Assembly: GCA_004293165.1 (NCBI GenBank)
Contig: RDYL01000009.1
Coordinates: 1-64,000 of the forward strand
Length of the DNA: 64,000 nucleotides
Source: Flavobacteriia bacterium
GTDB taxonomy: Bacteria; Bacteroidota; Bacteroidia; Flavobacteriales; Flavobacteriaceae
Direction of reading: 5' to 3'
Shown in pieces: positions 1 through 7,278 of this stretch (position 1 is its first letter; each line of letters opens with the position of its first letter). The position numbers and the translations under genes were made by a program. Below the pieces are notes generated by a model. The model was not told the origin of the DNA. It was given only the letters and a program-made list of their open reading frames with translations, and ran no database searches.

Positions 1-2798
1 CTATTACGATAAGTGGTACACCAACGCAATCAGGAACATTCACCTATAGTATTCCATTAACTGGAGGCTGTGGTACTGTTAATGCTACAGGTACTATTAT
101 AGTGAACCCAGAACCATTTGTGGTCGATCAAACCAAAACTATTTGTAGTGATGTTGCCAACGGAGTTATTCTGGGAGATGATATTAATGGTCCGGCTGTA
201 GTAAGCTACAATATTATTGATATTAATATCCCTGTTATGCCCTTGCCAATAATAGCATCAGCAGGAAATCCAATTGTAGGCGTAAATTTTGATGCCAATG
301 AAATTGTTGATGACGCATGGACTAATACCAATACGGTTCCAATAAATATTGCTTATACCGTTGTTCCAGTGAGTGCAGACGGATGTGAGGGTAATTCTTT
401 CACTGTTACACTAACTATTAATCCAGAGCCGTTAGTTGTTGATCAAGTACGAATGATATGTAGTGATATTGCCAACGGAGTTATTCTGGGTAATGATGCC
501 GATGGCCCTGCTGCAGTAAGCTACAATATTATTGATATTAATATCCCTGTTATGCCCGTGCCAATAATAGCATCAGCAGGAAATGCAATTGTAGGCGTAA
601 ATTTTGATGCCAATGAAATTTCTGATGACGCATGGACTAATACAAATACGGTTCCAGTAAATATTGTTTATACCGTTGTTCCTGTGAGTGCCTCTGGATG
701 TGAGGGAAATCCATTTACAGTAACTATTACCGTGGAGTCAGAGTTTGTGATTTCAGATCAAAGCATTACAGTTTGTAGTGATTCAACTAATAGTATTATT
801 TTAGGATCTGAACCGACTGCTACATATACTATTACAAATATAGTATCGAATGATTTGATGGCTTCGTCAGGAAATCCTCAAATTGGCTCTGGATTCTCTG
901 CCAACGAAATAGCAAATGATGCATGGACTAATATGGGTACAGCACCTATTGTTGTTGTTTATACTGTTATTCCACAAACAAGTTCAGGTTGTTCAGGTAA
1001 TCCTGTAACTATTACGTTAACAATCAACCCAGAACCATTTGTTATTAATCAAACAACTCTTATTTGTAATGACGAACCTTCAAATATTATTTTAACTAAT
1101 GATGTTGATGGACCAAATGTTACAAGTTATATTATAACAAATATTAACTCTAATGGTTTAACCCCTTCAGGAGGAAATCCAAATTTAGGAACAATAACTT
1201 CAATAAATGAAATAGCAGACGATGCATGGAAAAATACTACTTTAGCTATTGTGCCAGTAATTTATGATATAACCCCTGTATCTGCAGATGGATGTTTAGG
1301 AAATACATTTACTATTACACTGAATGTAAATCCTCAAATAAATATAGGCGTAACAACAACACCAATAACATGCTATGGTGCCAACAATGCCTCAATAACA
1401 TTGTCAGTAACAGGTGGAACTGGACCTTATCAAGCACAATGGGATAATTTAGCTACTGGTTTCTATCAAAATAACTTAGCTGCTGGAGATTATACTATAT
1501 TGATAACTGATAGCGTTGGTTGTACAAAATCAATTGTAGTTAATATTCCTGAGGCACCGATATTTACAATTAATCCTGTAGTAGTAAATATCTCTTGTTA
1601 TGGGGCAAATGACGGTAGCATTAATTTAAATTTAGTAGGTGGTATTGCACCTATTAACTTGACTTGGAGCGATGGTAGTACTGCTGGTTTAGTTAGAAAT
1701 AATCTACCGCCAGGTATATATACGGTAACAATTGTTGACTCAAAACCTTGTACCATAACTAGAAGTTTTACAATTGTTGAGCCACAACCCTTAGTTTTAA
1801 GTGCTAATCTTCAAAATGCATTAGATTGTAATGATGCCAATAGCGGTTCTATAAATCTTTTAGTTTCAGGTGGTACTCCGCCTTTTACTTACAGTTGGTC
1901 TAATGGTACAATAACTGAAGATTTAAATAATATACCAGCAGGAAATTATGCTGTTTTGGTAACCGATTCGAGAGGATGTACAAAATCTGCACAATATAGT
2001 ATTAATCGACCTCAACCTTTAGCCTTGAATGTAGAAACTAACACTGATGTTAACTGTGAAACAAGAGAAATAAGTCAGGTTTTTGAAGCACAAGTTTCTG
2101 GAGGTGTACCACCTGTACTTTTAAGTTGGTCAAGTGGAACTGTAAGTGGTGCAAATAATGAATTTATGACTACAGAGCAAGACGGATTGGTAATATTGAC
2201 AGCAACGGACGCTTTAGGCTGTTCAACAACGTATAGTTTAAATGTAGATATTCCAGTTATTGGAAACGCAGGTTTTAATCAATCCTCTTATGGATATACA
2301 GCTTATGGCATTTATTCTATATTAGATCCTATTCAGTTTACTAATACAGCAACAGGAGATTATGTAAGTATTCTTTGGGATTTTGGAGATGGAACATTCT
2401 CTAATGAAGAAAACCCTATTCACACTTACATTTTAGAAGGTGATTATGTGGTTACACAAACAGTAACGTACCCATTTGGCTGTGTATATGTGCATACAAT
2501 TAGTTTAATAATTGAAAAAGGGTATGTATTGGTTGTACCTACTGCATTTACACCAAATAATGACACCTTAAATGACACCTTTAGACCTGTTACAAGGGGA
2601 TTAAAAAATGTAAGAATGGATGTTTATGATACTTGGGGTTCATTAATCTATTCTGAAACAGGAGATGTTTTAAGAGGATGGGATGGTACCATTAGAGGAA
2701 TTCAATCAGAAAACGGTAATTACAATTGTAAAGTAAGTGCAGAAACGTTTTACGGAAAAATAATAACCGCCGAGGAAACCTTTGTTTTAATCAAATAA
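1..2798 (+). CDS. Giant T9SS-secreted SprB/PKD-repeat adhesin, 3' part
   Basis: The frame is open from base 3, with no start codon in the window, so the gene begins upstream; about 931 residues are visible. From N to C there are four PKD-like repeats of about 100 residues, each with a CSD motif, an ANEI..DAW block and a YTV.PVSA.GC block. Four SprB-type repeats follow (about 1340-2240, cores like ISCYGANDGSI and GGxxPxxxxWS.G), then one PKD domain (WDFGDGTFSNEENP, about 2370-2510). The end (about 2520-2798) is a gliding-motility-associated type B sorting domain (PTAFTPNNDTLNDTF, then W-D-G-T). Known of the family: SprB-like proteins are moved to the cell surface by T9SS and act as adhesins in gliding. 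The next gene, 13 bases downstream, is a SprF-like partner, the usual pairing. It need not be SprB itself, since flavobacteria have several paralogues. Confidence 0.9.
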   Translation, partial: ITISGTPTQSGTFTYSIPLTGGCGTVNATGTIIVNPEPFVVDQTKTICSDVANGVILGDDINGPAVVSYNIIDINIPVMPLPIIASAGNPIVGVNFDANEIVDDAWTNTNTVPINIAYTVVPVSADGCEGNSFTVTLTINPEPLVVDQVRMICSDIANGVILGNDADGPAAVSYNIIDINIPVMPVPIIASAGNAIVGVNFDANEISDDAWTNTNTVPVNIVYTVVPVSASGCEGNPFTVTITVESEFVISDQSITVCSDSTNSIILGSEPTATYTITNIVSNDLMASSGNPQIGSGFSANEIANDAWTNMGTAPIVVVYTVIPQTSSGCSGNPVTITLTINPEPFVINQTTLICNDEPSNIILTNDVDGPNVTSYIITNINSNGLTPSGGNPNLGTITSINEIADDAWKNTTLAIVPVIYDITPVSADGCLGNTFTITLNVNPQINIGVTTTPITCYGANNASITLSVTGGTGPYQAQWDNLATGFYQNNLAAGDYTILITDSVGCTKSIVVNIPEAPIFTINPVVVNISCYGANDGSINLNLVGGIAPINLTWSDGSTAGLVRNNLPPGIYTVTIVDSKPCTITRSFTIVEPQPLVLSANLQNALDCNDANSGSINLLVSGGTPPFTYSWSNGTITEDLNNIPAGNYAVLVTDSRGCTKSAQYSINRPQPLALNVETNTDVNCETREISQVFEAQVSGGVPPVLLSWSSGTVSGANNEFMTTEQDGLVILTATDALGCSTTYSLNVDIPVIGNAGFNQSSYGYTAYGIYSILDPIQFTNTATGDYVSILWDFGDGTFSNEENPIHTYILEGDYVVTQTVTYPFGCVYVHTISLIIEKGYVLVVPTAFTPNNDTLNDTFRPVTRGLKNVRMDVYDTWGSLIYSETGDVLRGWDGTIRGIQSENGNYNCKVSAETFYGKIITAEETFVLIK

Positions 2799-2811
2799 AA
2801 GTTAGAAGAAA

Positions 2812-3825
2812 ATGAAAATTAATATATATATTGTACTGCTTTTTATTACGTTTTTCAATGAAGTTAAAGCACAAGATCCTGTATTCACGCAATCTTTAAT
2901 CATTCCAGAAACATTAAATCCAGGATTTACAGGTGCTGCTAGTTCTTGGAACGCGGGAATAATTCATCGAAGACAATGGCCTGAGGGCAATAGACGAATC
3001 GACACCCAATATGCATTTGCCAATAACTTAGTAACCGATAATTTGGGATTGGGAATAACAATTTTGAATCAAAGAGAAACTTTCACAGATTATAATTATT
3101 TTCAATTTAATGGCGCTGCCTCCTATCGAATTGATTTGAATTATAGATGGAGACTAAGACTTGGTTTAGAAGGTGGTTTTGGTAGAAAAGATTTTAACTT
3201 TAGAAATTTATTATTAGAAGACCAAATTAATGTCAATGATGGCTCAATTTCAGGAAGTAGTATTGACCCAGGATTTTTAAGATACAATAGTCAAATTAAT
3301 TTTGTTGATTTTTCATTTGGGGTTTTGGTAGATGAAGAAAATGCATGGTTTGGAGCAAGTTTAAAACACTTAACACGTCCCGATATTACATTTCTTGAAA
3401 ATGGAAATGCCCCTTTAGATTTATTTTTAAGTGTACATGGGGGATACTATTTTACATTAGACAATTCTCCATCTATGCTCCTGCCTGCAGATACCGATTT
3501 ATTAGTTTCTATTAACTATATGCGTCAATCGCAATTTAATAGATTAGACATAGGAACTTCTGTTGAAATGAATATGTTTTCATTTGGTGTTATTGCAGCT
3601 ACTAATCCAGAAGGTAGAAGTACCAATAGTCATTTAATTACTTCACTAAATCCCTATGTAACTATGAGAGCTGGAGAGTTTAAATTTGGCTATTCCTATG
3701 ACGTTAATACCTCAAAATTTGGGCATAATCAAGGCATCCATGAATTAACTTTAACTTGGCAATCAAGCTATACCTGTAGAGATTGCGATAATTATAGAAT
3801 GAAATTAAAAGATATTAAATGGTAA
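2812..3825 (+). CDS. PorP/SprF-family T9SS outer-membrane protein
   Basis: The protein has 337 residues. It starts with a signal peptide (hydrophobic stretch ending near KAQDPVF) and continues with the family's hallmark N-terminal text (FTQSLIIPETLNPGFTGA) and a beta-rich barrel with alternating aromatic strands. Family knowledge: PorP/SprF proteins sit in the outer membrane and are needed for secretion or attachment of a specific, usually adjacent, type B T9SS substrate. The gene starts 13 bases after the adhesin stop, so the two are almost certainly co-transcribed, and this protein probably serves the upstream adhesin. Length and start fit the family. A strong terminator follows. Confidence 0.92.
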   Translation: MKINIYIVLLFITFFNEVKAQDPVFTQSLIIPETLNPGFTGAASSWNAGIIHRRQWPEGNRRIDTQYAFANNLVTDNLGLGITILNQRETFTDYNYFQFNGAASYRIDLNYRWRLRLGLEGGFGRKDFNFRNLLLEDQINVNDGSISGSSIDPGFLRYNSQINFVDFSFGVLVDEENAWFGASLKHLTRPDITFLENGNAPLDLFLSVHGGYYFTLDNSPSMLLPADTDLLVSINYMRQSQFNRLDIGTSVEMNMFSFGVIAATNPEGRSTNSHLITSLNPYVTMRAGEFKFGYSYDVNTSKFGHNQGIHELTLTWQSSYTCRDCDNYRMKLKDIKW

Positions 3826-3856
3826 AAAAGGGCTAAGAAATTTCTTAGCCCTTTTA
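3825..3856. terminator. Bidirectional intrinsic terminator
   Basis: A perfect inverted repeat, GGGCTAAGAAA / TTTCTTAGCCC (3830-3851), is flanked by an A-run on the left and a T-run on the right. It lies between the convergent sprF-like gene and the minus-strand gene at 3908-4153, so it can end transcription from both sides. Confidence 0.85.
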
Positions 3857-3907
3857 AATTATTCTACTAGCACATCCTGTTTACACCTACTCAAAAAACA
3901 ACCACCA

Positions 3908-4153
3908 TTACATTCTTTCTTTATACTGGTTATACAACATTTGGCAAACTTTATCCATAGCTTTAAAAATTGCAACTTCAAAATTTGGAGCTTTAGTAAT
4001 GCTGGTTAAAGTCAAAGTCGCATTATAGAGCGTTTCACTGTCGTTACGTCCTATGCGTTCAATAAAATTAACTTTGTTACTTCCTTTAGGTGAATCAGAT
4101 ACGATTACTTCTTGTGTATTGGTATCTACGGCAAATAATAAATTTTTATTCAT
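3908..4153 (-). CDS. Small hypothetical protein downstream of the exported HNH protein
   Basis: It encodes 81 residues without signal peptide or membrane segment and matches no family I recognise. The start is 17 bases after the stop of the HNH gene on the same strand, so the two probably form a two-gene operon. That arrangement would fit an accessory or protective partner of the nuclease-like protein, but nothing in the sequence proves this. A plus-strand open frame overlaps the 5' end; I prefer the minus strand because of the operon spacing. Confidence 0.5.
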   Translation of the reverse strand: MNKNLLFAVDTNTQEVIVSDSPKGSNKVNFIERIGRNDSETLYNATLTLTSITKAPNFEVAIFKAMDKVCQMLYNQYKERM

Positions 4154-4170
4154 TTTCTACTTATTAATAA

Positions 4171-4599
4171 TTAATGTAAGTGACACCGTCCGCTTGAATT
4201 GGTGGTTCTTTTCTTACATCTTGTTCCTTTTTTTGTAGTTCCAGAGCATTGTTGTGAATTAGTTGAAGCCTTTTTTGTTGTTTTACCATCGCAACAATTT
4301 GAGCCAACTCTTTTTTGATGAATTTTACATACACAACTATTTGATTTGCTGCGATTGCATTTCATACAAAGCAATTGAATATTTGAAACATCACTACTTC
4401 CGCCACAAGAATATGGTATTATATGGTCATATTCAATATTTTCAGAACTTCCACAACATTGGCATACACCACCATCTCTAGTGAAAACAATTTTTTTTGT
4501 TGTAGTCGATATATACCTACTTTGTGAAAAACCACAAATACTGACCAGAAGCAGCAGGACTATTAGATGCCATTTTTTTAATCTTAAAACTTTTTTCAT
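4171..4599 (-). CDS. Exported HNH-nuclease-like protein
   Basis: The protein has 142 residues. Residues 1-26 form a clear Sec signal peptide (KK..R.KK followed by LIVLLLLVSICGFSQ). The mature part has an HNH core: a C-x2-C pair (CQCC), DH in YDHIIPYS, an N in SNIQLLC, and a second C-x2-C (CMKC) ending in NRSK. The tail repeats a small zinc-ligand-like pattern (CSGTTKKGTRCKKRT then GRCHLH). HNH_1 domains cut DNA using a His-Asn-metal site. Export of such a domain is unusual, so a role in the periplasm or outside the cell (DNA scavenging, toxin) is possible. It could also be a zinc-binding protein with no nuclease activity. It is followed by a small gene of unknown function. Confidence 0.75.
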   Translation of the reverse strand: MKKVLRLKKWHLIVLLLLVSICGFSQSRYISTTTKKIVFTRDGGVCQCCGSSENIEYDHIIPYSCGGSSDVSNIQLLCMKCNRSKSNSCVCKIHQKRVGSNCCDGKTTKKASTNSQQCSGTTKKGTRCKKRTTNSSGRCHLH

Positions 4600-4644
4600 C
4601 GTATCTTATTCTATTTATTTAAACCTGAAACAATCCCAAAACTT

Positions 4645-4795
4645 CAGGATAAGTTGACAAGCCGTGCGTTCAGGTTCTATTATCTATCATGCCGCACTCA
4701 TCTCAGTATCTCCTCTCAATATTGTGTCATGCTGAACTCGTTTCAGCATCTCCTCCCCAGTAGGCTTCTGTTTTACACCCTAAAACCCACCCTTT
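4645..4795. repeat. Intergenic repeat of the GTCATxxxGAxC family
   Basis: This spacer contains GTCATGCTGAACTCGTTTCA and a related phrase before it. The same phrase family recurs near 49.9, 56.6, 56.8 and 59.2 kb. It has no coding content and resembles dispersed intergenic repeats of flavobacterial genomes. Confidence 0.5.
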
Positions 4796-4796
4796 G

Positions 4797-5147
4797 TCAA
4801 TCCACAACCTTCAAATCTTTTTCATCATACAAAACAATCTCCGGTTTTTCTTTGTATAAAATTACCTTACCCGTGATACAAACCTGTTTGCCTTTCAAAG
4901 TAAGCGGGTCATAACTAAACGTTTTCAACACCTTTTCAAAAAATACCACTGTAAACGAATGATCGGGATAGGCTTTACCAAAGTTCAAATACGTAACTTT
5001 TCGTTCTCCTTTGGTTTGATAAGTGCCGGTAATGGGCGCACAAAACGTAACGATTTTACCTTCAAACGTACCAATGTTTTCGAGTGTAACCTCTTGCGAC
5101 CAAAGTGAAGCCGACAAGCAACATAAAAATAAAATTAGTATTTTCAT
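4797..5147 (-). CDS. Small secreted OB-fold-like protein
   Basis: It has 116 residues. A signal peptide (MKILILFLCCLSASLWSQ) precedes a beta-rich domain with the pattern GK.VTFCAPI.GTY..KGERKVTYLNFGKAYP, then LKGKQVCITGKV and KPEIVL. This layout matches short exported nucleic-acid-binding-type OB folds often found in Bacteroidota. The likely location is the periplasm, and the ligand is unknown. It is separated from the HNH gene by repeat DNA, so no operon is implied. The start is fixed by the signal peptide. Confidence 0.65.
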   Translation of the reverse strand: MKILILFLCCLSASLWSQEVTLENIGTFEGKIVTFCAPITGTYQTKGERKVTYLNFGKAYPDHSFTVVFFEKVLKTFSYDPLTLKGKQVCITGKVILYKEKPEIVLYDEKDLKVVD

Positions 5148-5318
5148 AGTGTAAATTTCAAGTAGCTAATATAAAAAAACATTTACAAAAACAGTAAATC
5201 ACTATTGCAAGTAGCAATAAAGCCTATTAGGCTAATTTATTAGGTAACTGAATTTAATTTAAACAATATTAAAAATTATTTTTACAACGAACGTAAAAGG
5301 GATTCTCACACGAGCTAG

Positions 5319-6179
5319 CTAATAATCTTTCATTTTTGGAATAACACCACGAATGCCTCCTCTTGGATTTTCAACATCTCCTTTATATCTAGGTATAATA
5401 TGAATATGACAATGCCAAATCGTTTGTCCTGCTGCTTCATTAATATTTATACCAATAGTAAAACCATCAGGATTATGTTTTTCTTGAAGAATCGCTTTTA
5501 CTTTATTTACAACAATCCAGCAAGCAGTTTGTTCTTTTATAGTCAATTCAAAATAATTAGAAACCAAACGTTTAGGAACAATTAATGCATGTCCCTTTGA
5601 AACTGGAAATTTATCATAAAAAGAAAAGATAGTTGCAGTTTCAACAATTAGTTCTCTGGTTTCTTCGCCAATCAAAAACGGACTTAAAGAAATATTACCC
5701 TTGTTTAAAGTTGTGTAATGCTCGTATTCATATATTTCGCAATTCTCATTCTTAAAAATAGACAAATAACCTAATTTAATCAAACATTGATAAGTTTCTT
5801 TTTTGTGTACTTTATGAATTCTAAATCCTTCATATTGAATATCTCTACGAACCGCAAAATAGGCTTTTCCGTTTGGTTTTAAAAGATTTGAAACATTCAT
5901 TAAAACTTGTGCTTGTTCCTCTGGTAACAAAACATTTAAAACATAAAAACACAGGATTGTATCATATTTTTCGGTTGGAAATTCTGGAAAATAAAATGGA
6001 TCATATCCATTAATATCAAATCCTTTAATTTTTAATAATTCTACATCTTTGCCAATTCCACAACCAAAATCCAAAACTTTACCTTTTATCTTTTTTTGAT
6101 TTAGTAAAATTCTTGCTGGATATGACAGAAAGGTTCTTTCTATTGCTGTTAAATGACTATTTTGGTTTTGATTACTCAT
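5319..6179 (-). CDS. Methyltransferase-HIT domain fusion
   Basis: The protein has 286 residues in two domains. Residues about 30-150 are a class I SAM-dependent methyltransferase: motif I VLDFGCGIGKD at 35-45, the acidic residue after beta-2 at D60, and YDTILCFYVLNVL around 72-84. Residues about 165-286 are a HIT (histidine triad) domain with H256-C-H258-I-H260-I-I, where H258 would be the nucleophile, and a C-terminal GGIRGVIP tail. HIT proteins hydrolyse or transfer nucleotidyl groups. The start overlaps the end of the HNH gene by 8 bases, and the helicase gene lies further upstream, so this is the third gene of that operon. The fusion suggests repair or modification of nucleic-acid ends, or removal of a nucleotide adduct; this is inference. 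The substrate is unknown. Confidence 0.8.
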   Translation of the reverse strand: MSNQNQNSHLTAIERTFLSYPARILLNQKKIKGKVLDFGCGIGKDVELLKIKGFDINGYDPFYFPEFPTEKYDTILCFYVLNVLLPEEQAQVLMNVSNLLKPNGKAYFAVRRDIQYEGFRIHKVHKKETYQCLIKLGYLSIFKNENCEIYEYEHYTTLNKGNISLSPFLIGEETRELIVETATIFSFYDKFPVSKGHALIVPKRLVSNYFELTIKEQTACWIVVNKVKAILQEKHNPDGFTIGININEAAGQTIWHCHIHIIPRYKGDVENPRGGIRGVIPKMKDY

Positions 6180-7233
6180 TCATAAATAAAAATCCGTTAT
6201 TACTAGCAATTGTTATCAAAGGCTGAATTGTATTTGAAAATTTATCTTTTTCAAAAGAATCAATATTTGGAAAAATAGTTAGAAACTCATCCATATATTT
6301 ACTTTTAGAATTATGATGTTTATTGATTTCAAAAGCTAATTTTTGCAAATCATAAAATTTATCAAAATGCCTATCAAATAATGGAAGTTTATCACTTTTA
6401 GAAGAATTGAATTTCTTTTCAATTGGTAACAAATTCCAAATCAAATCATGTGAAACAAAAGCATGAGGAACGAAATGGTCTAACGCATAATTCTTTTCAT
6501 CAAAGTACAATTTAGTATCAGTAAAAATGCAATTTACCGAACCTAATTCTTTGAAAACTAATTTCCAATATTCATTTGTTTGTTTGGTTAAACCATTTCT
6601 AATTGCTGGCTTAATTAACTTATTTGGAATATCAGGAACGTTTGGATTTCTTGTTTGAAGAAATAATGCCAAATTCCAATAGCAGTAATCTTTTAAAACT
6701 TTTGCATTAGTTTTTAAATAAGAAACCCAAATAGGGTTAATAGTAATAAAATTTTTATGCAAAGCATACATACTATCATTAACAAATGATTGCGAATCTA
6801 AATATATTCTACTTTTTTGTTGATTATCGGTTTCATTGTTGATTTTTGGAAACCAAGGAGATAAAAACCAATGAGGTACATTTTTATCAAAATGAAACAA
6901 TTGATTTATCGTTTCTTTATTTGTAGAATTCTCTAAACAAGTTTCAAGTTTACTTTTCTTTTCGTCAATGGTTAAATTTTCTTCTTTTAAAATTCGTTCT
7001 ACTGCAATTTGTAAATTGTCTTGCTTACCAAATGAAATATGAAAGTAATTTATAGTATACCAAGAATTACTTATCATTCTCGAAAATATTTTTCTCTTTG
7101 GAATTTCAATGTTGCCCTCTTCTACTAATTCAATTAAAGCGATTAACCAATAAAATTTATAGGTAGCCGAAGTGCTTCCAAATACAGATGCAAGTTTATT
7201 AATTGGTAAATTATTTGATATTGGTAAGTTCAT
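6172..7233 (-). CDS. HNH endonuclease domain protein
   Basis: It has 353 residues and no signal peptide. An N-terminal conserved block (FGSTSATYKFYWLIALIE, then ISNSWYTINYFHISFGKQD, residues about 18-72) is shared with a widespread family of HNH-containing proteins. The HNH core is at 249-285: LDHFVPH with D252-H253, then N267 in WNLLP and a FNSSKSDKLP segment. Four-base or longer cutters of this type act in restriction and phage defence. It lies between a helicase (45 bases upstream) and the methyltransferase-HIT gene (8-base overlap), which implies translational coupling. The target is unknown. Confidence 0.8.
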   Translation of the reverse strand: MNLPISNNLPINKLASVFGSTSATYKFYWLIALIELVEEGNIEIPKRKIFSRMISNSWYTINYFHISFGKQDNLQIAVERILKEENLTIDEKKSKLETCLENSTNKETINQLFHFDKNVPHWFLSPWFPKINNETDNQQKSRIYLDSQSFVNDSMYALHKNFITINPIWVSYLKTNAKVLKDYCYWNLALFLQTRNPNVPDIPNKLIKPAIRNGLTKQTNEYWKLVFKELGSVNCIFTDTKLYFDEKNYALDHFVPHAFVSHDLIWNLLPIEKKFNSSKSDKLPLFDRHFDKFYDLQKLAFEINKHHNSKSKYMDEFLTIFPNIDSFEKDKFSNTIQPLITIASNNGFLFMNE

Positions 7234-7278
7234 AAATAATATTCTAATTAGGATAAACTTTGTTTTTTTATTAATAGA

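Noticed and set aside
4053..4238. Plus-strand open frame overlapping the small gene at 3908-4153
   Set aside because: It has no family pattern and overlaps two minus-strand genes that form a plausible operon.
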